Below are positions 34,519 to 45,483 of a stretch of DNA of 64,000 nt, piece after piece. Under the pieces are notes generated by a model. That model saw only the letters and a program-made list of their open reading frames with translations, was not told the DNA's origin and made no database searches. A program made the translations under genes and the position numbers. Positions within the stretch are counted from its first letter, which is position 1. Every line of letters begins with the position of its first letter. The DNA is from Cymodocea nodosa (lineage: Eukaryota > Streptophyta > Magnoliopsida > Alismatales > Cymodoceaceae): positions 3,993,501 through 4,057,500 of the forward strand of contig CM072345.1 in assembly GCA_036874045.1 (NCBI GenBank), given 5' to 3'.

Positions 34519-35328
34519 AGGTATATTTTTAAATCAGGAAAAATATGCAGATAAAATGCTTAAGAAATTTAATTTTAATAATACAAGGATTCGAGGAACT
34601 CCTATGAGTACTACCTTAAAGTTAGATATTGATGACATAGGAAAATCTATAGATAAAAAAAATACAGAAGTATGATTGGTTCTTTACTTTATTTGGCTGC
34701 TAGTAGACCTGATATTATGTTTGTTGTGTGTGTTTGTGCTAGATTTCAATCTAATCCTAAAGAATCATACTTAATTGCAGTTAAAAGAATATTTAGATAT
34801 ATACAAGGAACTAAAAATTTCAGACTGTATTATTCTAAGAATAGTTCAATAGATCTTATAGGATATACTTATGTTGATTATGCAGGATCTAAATCTGATA
34901 GAAAGAGTACCAGTGGCATATGTCAATTATTGGGAAATAATTTGGTGTCATGGTTTAGTAAAAAGCGAAACTGTGTAGCACTTTCTACTATAGAAGCTGA
35001 ATATGTTGCTGCTACACTGTGTTGCACTCAAATTCTGTGGATAAGGCAAACTTTAGAAGATTTTGGATTATCTTATAATACAACTGAGATTTATTGTGAC
35101 AGTAGTTCTGCAATAAATCTTTCTAAAAATCCTGTATTACATTCAAGAGCAAAGCATATGGAGGTTAGACATCATTTTCTAAGAGATAACGTAATTAAAA
35201 GAAAAATTAAATTAGAATTTATGTCTAGTAAAAATCAATTAGCTGATATATTTACAAAACCTCTAGACGAAAATACATTTTGCAACATTAGATTAAATTT
35301 AGGTATTTGTAGGCTATGTGATGTGTAA
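34519..35328 (+). pseudogene. pol: CopB-1 RT C-terminus and RNase H
   Basis: From QEKYADKMLKKFNFNN, the C-terminal RT connection, then after a frameshift near 34665 an open frame of 218 codons: [57 protein letters not shown], ending ICRLCDV. RNase H acidic residues (D, E, D) are all present, so this domain is intact while its polymerase is missing. Confidence 0.92.
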
Positions 35329-36884
35329 AATGCTTGAACTCCACATAAAAAGATAAATATTATTGATGATGTTGTTCACCTCATAGATATTATATACTTA
35401 TTATAAATATCTAAAGTAATATCTAAACTGCTGCTTAAGATACAATGTATTTATTGTAAAATCATAGTAGTATCTTATTGATTTTAAGTAGTTTATCAAT
35501 TTTAATAGTTTTTACGATTTTAAGTGGAAGTGTAAATGAAAAACATTAAATACTTCTGACATTCTGAAATTTTGATTAAATGTTTTCTTTGAATCAAGGA
35601 AAATGTATATGATCATGCATAAATTTGACTTAATTGATTAAACTTGTAGAATAAGTTATATGTAACTCATCTTAAACTGTTAATCAAAAGTATAAGCTTA
35701 TTGAAACTGATTCATATTCTCAGTACAATCGTAGAAGTAAAAATTGTATGAGATTTGTGTTTTATTGCATCTGTATTAAATGGAATACATATATACTATG
35801 CTTAAAATGAAAAGTGCTTACAAAGTAAAAATCTTTGAGAGTTTATTGATCAGTTTGATCACGAGCCTTTTGTACTTGAGCAAATAGGTATGTAAGGATT
35901 GCTGTCCTAAAAAAGGATTCTTTAAATCTAGCAACCTAAGGCCTGATCAGATCTGGGATTGTTGACTGAAAGCTCATTACACGAGTACATTAGAAAGCTC
36001 TTGTATGATTCAAGCTTTTCAAACTAACTTTTAAAGAAAATTATCAATATTTACTGTTTTGAAAAGAAAAAGTTGTTTCATTAATTACAGATATCTTTGA
36101 ATCGCATATAGTTTATACCAATATGACTACTGATTTATTGAATCAACATTAGTACTTTTGAAAATGTTTATTTGAGATACATTCTTTTATTCTCCTTGAA
36201 TTAATCGAATTGAGTTCAAAGTTGTGTTTTGATTCATATATAGTAGGAATTGATTCTGGAAATCATTTTTGATGATCTCAGGATAACGGAAGTCTCTGAA
36301 AAGAAAATGTAAAAGTATAGTTATACTTAACATCTATTGTCACTACAAGTATATTTTGTATTTTGATTGAATATATTTGAAGTATATTTTTAAGGGGAGG
36401 ATTAACAATGTCGAAAACAGATTAATATAATTTAGAATACAAATCTTAGTTAATCTGAATTAATGTCCTCTTAAAATCTTGATGAAATAATTTAAAAAGA
36501 CAAATAAACTATTTTAGATTCAAAAGACAAAATGTTCAAATAGTTTACAATGTTCTCAAGATAATGTTAAGTTTAGCATGTGTTGTTTTCAGAACGTTTC
36601 AGTTGGAAGCATCCAAAAATTGGTGTACTAACTAGACGTTATGTTAGATAAGGTAATGTGTAAAACTGCCTCTAGACAGCATTTTACTCGTTAGGTTAGT
36701 TAACTCAATGAGTTATACTTGAATATTTCAGGTACCTTGATTGAATAAGCTTTATTCAATATTTATTTAATTTCTAAACCCGACTTCTCTTCACGTTGAG
36801 TTATACGCCTAAAAACCCTATTTAAACACTTATTACACGAGGACTTAGGTTATTTGTAAACTTTGTCAAGAAAATCATTCCCGC
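35329..36884 (+). other. CopB-1 spacer between RNase H and third ORF
   Basis: No ORF. A purine tract TTTTTAAGGGGAGGATTAAC lies near 36388. Close to the third ORF there are ACTCGTTAGGTTAGTTAAC motifs (36685-36720) and CCCTATTTAAACACTTATTA (36818-36837), a possible core promoter about 50-70 bases ahead of the start codon. The same order occurs in CopB-3 and CopB-2 (58781-60367). Confidence 0.6.
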
Positions 36885-39134
36885 TTGTTGCTGTTACAAC
36901 CTGCGACGATGGTCTCCAAGTTCTACAAAGGTCGTGGCAAAGGAAAAGGCAAAAGCAGAAGAGATGCAAAAGGAAAAGAAATAGAGAATGATGAAGTTCC
37001 ACGTACTTGGTTCAAGAAAATATTTCGAGTGGACAAAAGGTTAGAAGAACTTTATAGAGATTACTTCTTTTCTCAGGATATATTAGATGAAGTTAGACAA
37101 GAACTTCAACATATTGATGCAAGTATTACATACATGGGTATTCGAAGTAAATATGATGGAGAATACAGAATGAAATGTGCTGAGATTGCATTTTTGGAAC
37201 AGTATGCAAAATATTTGGAAAAAGGTGTAGGTTCATCAAATAGAACTCCTCAAACTCCTATAAATGGTACAAGACTACATGCATTTGAGGAAGAGCATGA
37301 ATCAGCTATCCCTACTCCTTTATATTCAAAACAAGTAGAATCAGATATTGCTGTAGACAAAACAAAAGTTGACAGTTTTCGAAAGGCCGTTGCAATAGAA
37401 AGTACCTTAGAAGAATTAAAGCAGAAAACTTTTATAGAGCAATTTGAAAAGAAAACAGCAATACTTGAAAAGGAGAAACAAAAATGTTATAGAAGAAGGA
37501 AAGTTAGAAAAATTATGTCTAAGGAAACAAAGTCTATTGAAAAAGGAAAACTTGTACCTTATTGTGCATCTGATAAACTCATCAGTTCCGAACACACTGA
37601 AACTGATGAAGATAATGAGACTTTATTTTCCCTTGGTAGAAAACTTGAGAAGAAATCCAAGTCAAATATGAGCTCAAGTTTTTCTATTAGTACAAGTCCT
37701 GATGATGTAGAAATTGACAAATCAGAGAATCAGGCACTTGACATTGAACAAGTTATTCTAACTATAATTGACAATGTTGAAGCAGTAACTAGTTCAAAGG
37801 CTGAATTGTCTAGAGTAGCAGATATTGAAATTGTTAAGACTCCAGAAGAGCTAAAAGTTAACTAGCCTTCTACGGAATCTATAGAAGCAAAGTCTGAGAA
37901 TTCACAGCATGAATCAATGGCATTATCTGTTGAACAAAATGAACAATTACAGATAGATACACCGGTTGTAGAATTTGTGGAAAAATTGTACTCTGAACAT
38001 TCTAGAGAGACTGAACAGATGAATGTTGAGCATATTGACAATGTTCCTAACACTGTTGAAGCTGAAGAATCAAGCTTACCTGAGCAGCTTCAAGATAATA
38101 TTTTGGAAGAGGTACAACATGACATTCATTTTGAAGAAGAGGTTCCTGAAGATAAATTAAACTCTAAATCACAGCTTCAGGTATCACCTTCTTTGTGTAC
38201 AATATTAAAAATTCAAAGTAATGCAATTCATTTTAGATCTGAAGAAGCATTGCAAATATACAATAATCTGATTACATGTCCGATTCTGCATGCTCGTCCA
38301 ATAAAATTCAAAAATTTGATGGAAATAAGAAATCTGTTTGAGTTTCAAGGCCTCATTAAATTCTTGCCAGTAGGAACGAAATGGAAGCAATACACAGAGC
38401 TTATTGTAGCTTTTTATAGCAATCTGGTCAAGAATGGAAATTTTCTGAAAACTCAAATAAATGAACAGGAGTTTATATTTTCTCTTGAGTTAATTTTTGA
38501 AGTTTTAGGATTAAAGAATGAAGGTGTTGTTGTTACCAACAGATTTGACATAATAAGACAACTAGAATGGAACATTCAGTCTTTATCAAAAATTCCAGAT
38601 GTATATTCTGAAATGAGATTAATGGAAAATCTGAATGCAGAGGCAAGGTTTATTGCAAATATATTGCATGCAAATTTATTTCAAAGAGTTGGACACAATA
38701 TGGAAGTCAGCAGAAGTTGTTTATATGTAACTTATAGCTTGCTAAATAGAATTCAAATCAATTGGTTTGATGTTTTCACTTCTCAACTACAGCATATGAG
38801 TTCAAAGTTATTTTATGGTGATGCTGTATGTAGACTCATTGCAAGCCAATTGAATTTATCCGACTAGCCCTCTGAAACTAAAGGCATGAGAGCATTTAGT
38901 GTCAAAGATTTGCAAAAATTTCAGGCCATGCATAAACCTCAACGACAACAACAGCAACAACCTGATACAGACCATATACAACAACAACAACAAAGTTATT
39001 CAGTTCAAGCAGAACAGCAAACCCAGCTACCTCCTGACTTAGATGCAGTGCTTAACGACATCAGAAATGATATTAGGCATCTAGGAGATAAAATATGTAA
39101 TGCTATAAGTGATATACTTAGGAGGGGTCGATAA
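36885..39134 (+). pseudogene. CopB-1 third ORF (env-position ORF)
   Basis: One frame of 749 sense or nonsense codons with only two stops: TAG 37863-37865 (N-stop-P, shared with CopB-2) and TAG 38865-38867 (W position). N-terminus is basic (YKGRGKGKGKSRRDAKGK), then a helical region (DEVRQELQHIDASITYMGIR), an acidic Ser-rich middle, the conserved block (RPIKFKNLMEIRNLFEFQG, VLGLKNEGVVV, ARFIANILHANLFQRV), poly-Gln (QRQQQQQP) and the tail IRNDIRHLGDKICNAISDIL. No signal peptide or membrane segment is evident, so an envelope role is not supported. A 14-codon in-frame deletion (after IEKGK) distinguishes it from CopB-2. Confidence 0.9.
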
Positions 39135-39308
39135 CTGTTTTTGTTTGTTTCTGAATACAAAATGTAATGTTTGTATTACTTGTTTGATTCATTGAACAAT
39201 ACATTTTTCTGTAAATGTGTTCAATTATTATTCTTGTTTACAGAAATCGTTGTTGTAATTCTCTTATATACATATATATATTCTCTGTAATTATCTTTTT
39301 GATTAATG

Positions 39309-39325
39309 ACAAAAAGGGGGAGAAA
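39309..39325 (+). other. Upstream polypurine tract, CopB-1
   Basis: ACAAAAAGGGGGAGAAA, about 305 bases before the 3' LTR; the sequence before it (TTGATTAATG) is also like that before the terminal tract. Confidence 0.75.
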
Positions 39326-39616
39326 TATTATAGAAAGATGACTATGATCTTAATTGCATATATATATTATAAAAGGATATGCTATTTAAATGGTTATTGT
39401 AATCTGATAGATGATAATTAGAAAACTGATACTTATATAATTATTGACATCTGAGAGTTTTAGTTCTGAGAGGTAAAATTTACACAAACAATAGAAATAA
39501 GCTTAAGTGAACTTAAGTCAACAAACAAGTTTGTTGAATTAAAAGTTAACCCAACGAAGGTGCTTTGTTGAGTTAAACATATTTCATAATTGATTTAATA
39601 TGGTTTTGTCATCATC

Positions 39617-39630
39617 AAAAAGGGGGAGAT
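39617..39630 (+). other. Polypurine tract, CopB-1
   Basis: AAAAAGGGGGAGAT, directly before the 3' LTR. Confidence 0.92.
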
Positions 39631-41200
39631 TGTTGAGTATTTTTGTTTTGATGATGTGTGCTGAATGAAAATAATCATATTTGCTCAATTACTATATCTT
39701 GTGAAAAGAAATTAAAATCATCAATTAATACAGAAAAAGCTTACTGATATAAATACTTGTCTGTATTGGATCTGAAGTTAATATCTAGTCATTTCGTTGC
39801 ATTAATTTCTCATTTAGCTAAACGTTAAGTTAACGTGTGTTTTTATTGAAAAGCATGATATGTTTTAATGTTATATCTTCTGTATCATGAACAGTGCACG
39901 TTTAGACAACTCGTTAAGTTAGAGGCTTAAAGGTTAAAATAGGTCACATGATAACTCGTTAAGTTAGTGAGTAAAAGAAGAGACGAACTCGTTAAGTTAG
40001 TGTTATACACGTGGTGAAATTATAAGTTACGAATGTTGTATTGTATCACGTGTGGTGCACATGTTTAATTCGTTAAGTTAACAGAACTAAACGCGTTGAG
40101 TTACTATATTAAACACTAAGGCAACGCGTTAGGTTAGCGTTATAAACTTATGTTGTTATTTTTGCACGTGGAAAAATTCTTATTATAAAAATAATTGTTT
40201 ATTACTGGTTCGTTGAGTTATCATAACACAACGGAAATGATTCGTTGAGTTATCATAACATAACGGAGATGGTTCGTTGAGATAGCATAACACCACAGAC
40301 TTAGTTCATTGAGTTAGCTACAGTACTTGTCACGTGAAATGGCACATGAGGAACTCGTTAAGTTAGAAACGTTAAGTTATATATATACTTGTGTTACTCG
40401 TTTAGTTAACATTAAAGTAATGACTTCTTATTACACTGATGAAAAACTTTTGGACGAGAAAGTTTATTTTCAGGAAATTTTTCAGAGATCCAGGACTGAT
40501 GATTAAAGAAAGTTCAAAATATAAACGTGAGTTAGAACGTGTGTGTTTCGATGAAGGAAAAAGAATAGATGTGGAGAAGTGGAAAACTAGTAGTGGTTAA
40601 ACGTGAAGAATATGCATGAAATGAAGATATAGTATAAAAGGCATAGAATTCTCGTTGATCAATTTATCCTTGCACACCAAAAAGAAAAATCTTTTCAAGG
40701 ATCAAACCATCCTTGCACACCAAAAGAAAAATCTTTTTCAGGGATCAAAAATACCTCTTCGGGAAAAATCTCTCAAGTGGAAGAAAGTTCAGTGAAGCAT
40801 AAAAAGGTAAGATTTTCGTCACTGAAGATTTGAAGTATCAGAAGAAAGCAAATTCGGTGAAGCATGAAAAGACAAGATATTCGTCACTGAAGAATTGCTG
40901 AAGAAGAAAAAGAAGAAGAAGAAATATCTCAAACAGGGAGAAAAGTTTTAAATTCCGCAAATTAGTTTTCTCTGTTTGTAGTTATGAAATTGTTTAGATG
41001 ATACATGGTATCGAAATATAATTGCATCTACAATTTCTGAGGAGAATTGAATTGTATATTGTAATTGAAACCTTGAATAGAAATGATTTTATGAAAATAA
41101 TGTCTCGACTTATTTTTGAGTTTTAAAGTTTTAATTATATTTCAGAAAATATTAAAAATACACAATTCACCCCCTTCTTATGTAGCCATACGATCCTACA
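39631..41200 (+). repeat. CopB-1 3' LTR
   Basis: TGTTGAGTATTTTTG to ACGATCCTACA, closely matching 30258-31821 with scattered single-base differences. TATAAAAG at 40633-40640; two minisatellite units; purine repeat near 40900. Confidence 0.95.
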
Positions 41201-41205
41201 CTAGA

Positions 41206-42677
41206 TTGATCTGATGGATATTATTATTACAAGAATTTGATCTAGAAATTAAAGATAAAAAAGGTTGTGAGAATGTAGTAGTAGATCATTTATCAAGATT
41301 ACAAATAGAAAAATCAAATATTGAAATTAAGGATAATTTTCTTGATGAACAATTAATGACCATCAACACAATGCCTTGGTATGCAGACATAATTAATTAC
41401 TTAGTTACTGGTTTAACACCTAAGGATTGGAATAGATAGGATAAGAAATTGTTCTTTTCAAGAGTAAAATATTACTATTGGGAAGACCCATACTTATTTA
41501 AGAAATGTCCTAATATGGTTTTAAGGAGGTGTGTTTCAGAAACTAAATATCAAAGCATATTGTCTTTCTGCCATGACCAAGCATATGGAGGGCATTTTGG
41601 TTCAGGGAAAACTACTACCAAAATTCTACAATGTATATTTTATTGGCCAACACTATTTAAAGATGCTCATAAATACTACTTAAGTTTTTTAAGATGTCAA
41701 CAAATGGAAGAATATCAAAGAGGAGTATGATGTCTCTATATCCTATTGTTGAGGTTGAAACCTTTGATGTGTGGGGAATAGATTTGATAGGTCCATTTCC
41801 TATGTCTAATCAATTTAATTATATATTGTTGAGGGTGGAATATGTATCTAAATAGATAGAAGTTATTCCTACAAAAACTAATGACAACAAAGTGGTAATA
41901 CAGTTTATAAGTATTAATATAATTGCCAGATTTGGAATACCTAAAGCTATTATCAGTGATAAAGGAACTCATTTCTATAATAGAAGTTTTGAAGCCTTAA
42001 TGAAGAAATATGGAGTAAATCACAAGATTGCAACATCATATCATCTACAAACAAGTGGACAAGTAGAAAGTGTAAACAAAAAAATTAAGTTAATCTTAGA
42101 AAAAGTAGTAAATCCTACTACAAAAGATTGGGCTAATAGATTAATAGATGCACTTTGAGCTTATAGAACTGCTTATAAGACAAGTTTAGGTATGTCACCT
42201 TTTAGGCTAGTATATGGAAAAAGTTGTCATTTACCTATTGAAATTGAACATAAAGCTTATTGGGCATTGAAAGCTTTGAAAACTAATTTAAATCAAGCTG
42301 TTGAAAATAGGAAAATGCAATTGATTGAATTAGAAGAATTTAAGAATGAAGCTTATTCGAAAATTGTAAGAGAAAAAGAGAAAATGAAGTTTTGGCATGA
42401 CAAGAAAATTATTTCAAAAACGTTTGAAATAGAACAAGAAGTATATCTTTACATGACTAGACTCCATAACCATCTAGGAAAATTAAGATCTAGATGGGCA
42501 GGACCTTACATAATTCGAAATATTTATTCCTATGGAGTTATTGAAATTGAAAATCCTAAAAATCAGAATATATTTAAAGTAAATGGACAAAGACTTAGAC
42601 CTATTCTAAAGATTCCAAAGAGTTCCTTTGGAATTATAGAAGAAGTAAGAGTAGAGGACTACTCGAGCTTTACTTAG
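41206..42677 (+). pseudogene. pol: GypG-1 RNase H end and integrase
   Basis: Continues the gypsy pol after CopB-1: [20 protein letters not shown] links RNase H to integrase. The zinc-binding region has CHDQAYGGHFG and FLRCQQ, in which the first Cys of the C-x-x-C pair is Phe. The core has GIDLIGPFPMSN, RFGIPKAIISDKGTHF and SGQVESVNKKIK, so D-D-E is intact. The C-terminus runs to VNGQRLRPILKIPK and ends at TAG 42675. Nonsense codons at TGA in LI-stop-W (41212), in NR-stop-DKK (41438), after QRGV (41728), SK-stop-IE (41853) and DAL-stop-AY (42156) break it. Confidence 0.92.
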
Positions 42678-43419
42678 TAAGAAATTATCTAAGCAGTATA
42701 AAAAAAAGTAAAAAAAAATTACAAAAATAAAAACTTATTTAGACATAGTCACTATTCAACTGAAAGAAATTATCGATTTTACCAAAACATATATTAAAAG
42801 AAAAAAATCATTACGGTTCAACCGATAGGATCCATTGGTCTGACCGAAATATAAAAACATAAAAAATCTATATATTATATTAAGTAAAAATGTCGGTTTT
42901 ACCGAAGCATAGTAATAGTTCAACCGGTAGAGAAAAAAAAAGTATTTAATTTCGGTTCAACTGAGGAATATAATTGTTTGACTGAAATTCTAAAATATTG
43001 AAAAATTAAGAGTCGGTTAGACCAGAAACTCTTCGGTCTTAACCGAAGTAAAAATTATCATTATAAGTATTTTTATTAGTTATAACTTTACGGGAAGTCC
43101 ATTGAGTTACGCTTAAGTCAACGAACTTATTCCGTTGAGTCTAGGATAAGTTAACAAACTTACCTCATTGAGTTAACTATAACTCAACGGAGTACTGTAG
43201 TTAAGTCCACGGACTTTGTCCGTGGAGTTAATCATAACTCCACGAAGAGGTAAGTGAGAGAGCGAGAGTTTGCGTGGGAAAATGACCCAATTACCTGCCT
43301 AAAACTTAGGGTTTATTTATACTAAAATTTAGGATTTGGGGGCATTATCTGCAAAATCATTTAGAACTTAGAATAGTAGAGATCAGAGCGATTTCATTCT
43401 ATCACACCACGAAGACAAG
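42678..43419 (+). other. GypG-1 spacer before third ORF
   Basis: No ORF. At 42770-43060 there are repeated, partly palindromic TCGGTTNNACCGA-type motifs. At 43080-43250 there are paired CCGTTGAGTT / AACTCAACGG and CCACGGACT / GTCCGTGGAGTT motifs. CTTAGGGTTTATTTATACTA (43306-43325) is a possible core promoter about 100 bases before the third ORF. Confidence 0.6.
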
Positions 43420-45483
43420 ATGACGCTTGAGTTCTGGGAGGAAATAGACACCATGAGATTTCTCAGAGAATTAGAAGAATGGCGTACGAGACAAAAGATC
43501 AGGAACACAGCACAAGAAAAAGAACTAGAAAAGGTAGAATCTAACATTTTCTACTGGAGGAAAGTTTTAGTAGATTTAGATATTACCATACCTCAGATTG
43601 TGGAAACAAGGATTAAAGTAGCAATAGAAGTTGTGAATAAAGAAAGAAAAATCAGGCCAAACAATGAAGTTGCCCTAGAATTGATCCGACGCAAGTTTAG
43701 ATTATGGTTCGTACGACATATTGGTGGACATGCCTGGTGGACAATCTGGGAGCAATAGAGGAAGGCAGTTGAAGAACCTACAGCTATAGAGTTGGCTACT
43801 GAAAGACTAGTTACTGAGGAATAGCAACCAGGACCATTCATTCCACTACCAAGACCGATCAAAAGAGCAGCATTTTTGGGGCCATCGATGCTAAAGGAAT
43901 AGAGAAAATTTGCAAAGCTTGTTAAAGTTGCTAAGAGCCAAGGAAATTCTAAGGATATGGCTGTGGCAAAAATGCATTTGCTATATGATGCACTCTACAA
44001 GAAAAGAGCCGCAGATAAGTTGAAGACCTAGTATAAAATTAAAGTAGAGCAGCATTAGGAAGCAGCTAGATCAATGGCTGCAAAAGAAAGTAAAGCTAGT
44101 CCTTAGCAGAGATAGTGCCCAAAGCTCTAGTAGAGATTAAACCTTAGCTTAAAATATCAGAAGGGCCTATAGAGCCCATTTTTGTAGACTTGCTATCCAA
44201 ATCTAAGGAGGAGTAGGAGCAGCAGCAGTAAGAGCAAAGAGAAGAAGAAAACTAGACTAAAATTAGTCTACAACCTATACAAATAGAAGAAACTGAAATT
44301 AGGGAAGAAGCTGATTTACCCATGACTCCATCCCAATCTGCCATAGAATCAAAAAGAACAGTGACAATGCAAATTGGTAGTCAGGAGGAAGAAGAAAGAG
44401 AAGTAACTGAACAAGAAGTTGAACAAAAGCATATAGAATAAGAAGAAAATATCTCGACAGATTCCACTAAAGAGGGAGAGACTCTTCAACAAGTTTTTGA
44501 GAGGATTCAAGAAAGAAGAGTGGAGAGTTCTGCTGACTCTCCACCACAGATAGAAAAAGAGGCTAAAATGTAGGAATCCTTGGATCATTTCCAACAAATT
44601 CGAGTTCAGCAAATTGAGGAAGAAGATCAAGAACAAACCCCTCTAAAGCAACAATTCTGAATGTACACTTTTGGAGTCAGGAAGCATACAACAAATATCA
44701 AGAGATAAAGGGGTATGATATTATATATAGTAGACCTATAAATTGGGATGGTATGCAGGACATTAAAGAACTATTTGAGTCCCAAGGTCTACTACAATTT
44801 ATTTCTCAACAAAGAGGGCATGCAGTATATGAAAATTTAGTGCCTTGTTTTTATGCAAACTTGAGAGAGGAAGAGGGAAAGTTAATTTCTAATGTGGAGC
44901 AAGCTGATATACAGATAACACTAGAGCTTCTCCACAACATTTTTGGATTGAAAAATGAAGGAATAGAAATTCTGGAGAGCACAACTGTAGTCAAATGGAC
45001 AGAACAAGAAATAAAACACTGTTTAACTATCAATCTTGGTGTGCCATTATTAAACAGATTGAAGCACTTAAATGGTAAAGCACACATGGTAGCTAACATT
45101 TTGATTAAAAATGTCTACCAATGACAAGGTCATGATATTGAACTAAGTCAATTTATTAAATGGGCCACATATGCAGTTGTGAACAAAATTCAAATTAATT
45201 AGTACAAAGTTTTATCTCCAAGTTGAGAGCAACAAAGAAGAAACTATTTTACAAAGATCTGATTCCACTACTGATGGTGGATAATATTGATTTCACGAAA
45301 TGGATGTTTAAAAAGATAAGATCTAAAGCCATTTCAGTGAAAGAATACAAAAATTATGCTACAGCTATTGAGATATATTGACCTTCTAGAGACATTATAG
45401 GAGCTATTGAACAGATAAATCAACTTGAGCAACAACTAGAAAAGCTCTAGAAGGAAGTAGATGAACTTAGGAAAAAGGACTAA
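43420..45483 (+). pseudogene. GypG-1 third ORF (env-position ORF)
   Basis: Starts MTLEFWEEIDTMRFLRELEE, a helical, charged N-terminus open to 43758, then many TAG codons through a Glu/Gln-rich middle and at least one frameshift. The 44690-45124 part reads SRPINWDGMQDIKELFESQG, IFGLKNEGIEI and AHMVANILIKNVYQ, and later QFIKWATYAVVNKIQIN and KKLFYKDLIPLL. These align in order with RPIKFKNLMEIRNLFEFQG, VLGLKNEGVVV, RFIANILHANLFQ, LLNRIQIN and SKLFYGD of the CopB third ORF. The tail is a coiled coil (EQINQLEQQLEKL) ending at TAA 45481. Function unknown. Confidence 0.85.

Larger units (their letters stand above)
30258..41200 (+). mobile_element. CopB-1, non-autonomous Sirevirus with two LTRs
   Basis: A 10.9-kb element flanked by CTAGA at 30253-30257 and 41201-41205. 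Order: LTR, PBS, gag, protease start, RT C-terminus with RNase H, spacer, third ORF, two polypurine tracts, LTR. The rest of protease, the integrase and most of RT are missing, so it must have moved with proteins from another copy, or lost them afterwards. CopB-2 has the same protease-RT junction. Confidence 0.95.

Noticed and set aside
36885-39134. True envelope glycoprotein
   Set aside because: Position after pol fits, but no signal peptide, membrane segment or cleavage motif is visible; the protein is charged, helical and Gln-rich.
44349-44636. Minus-strand hydrophobic ORF (95 codons)
   Set aside because: Antisense of the Glu/Gln-rich part of the GypG-1 third ORF, which reads as Phe/Leu/Ser-rich on the other strand.
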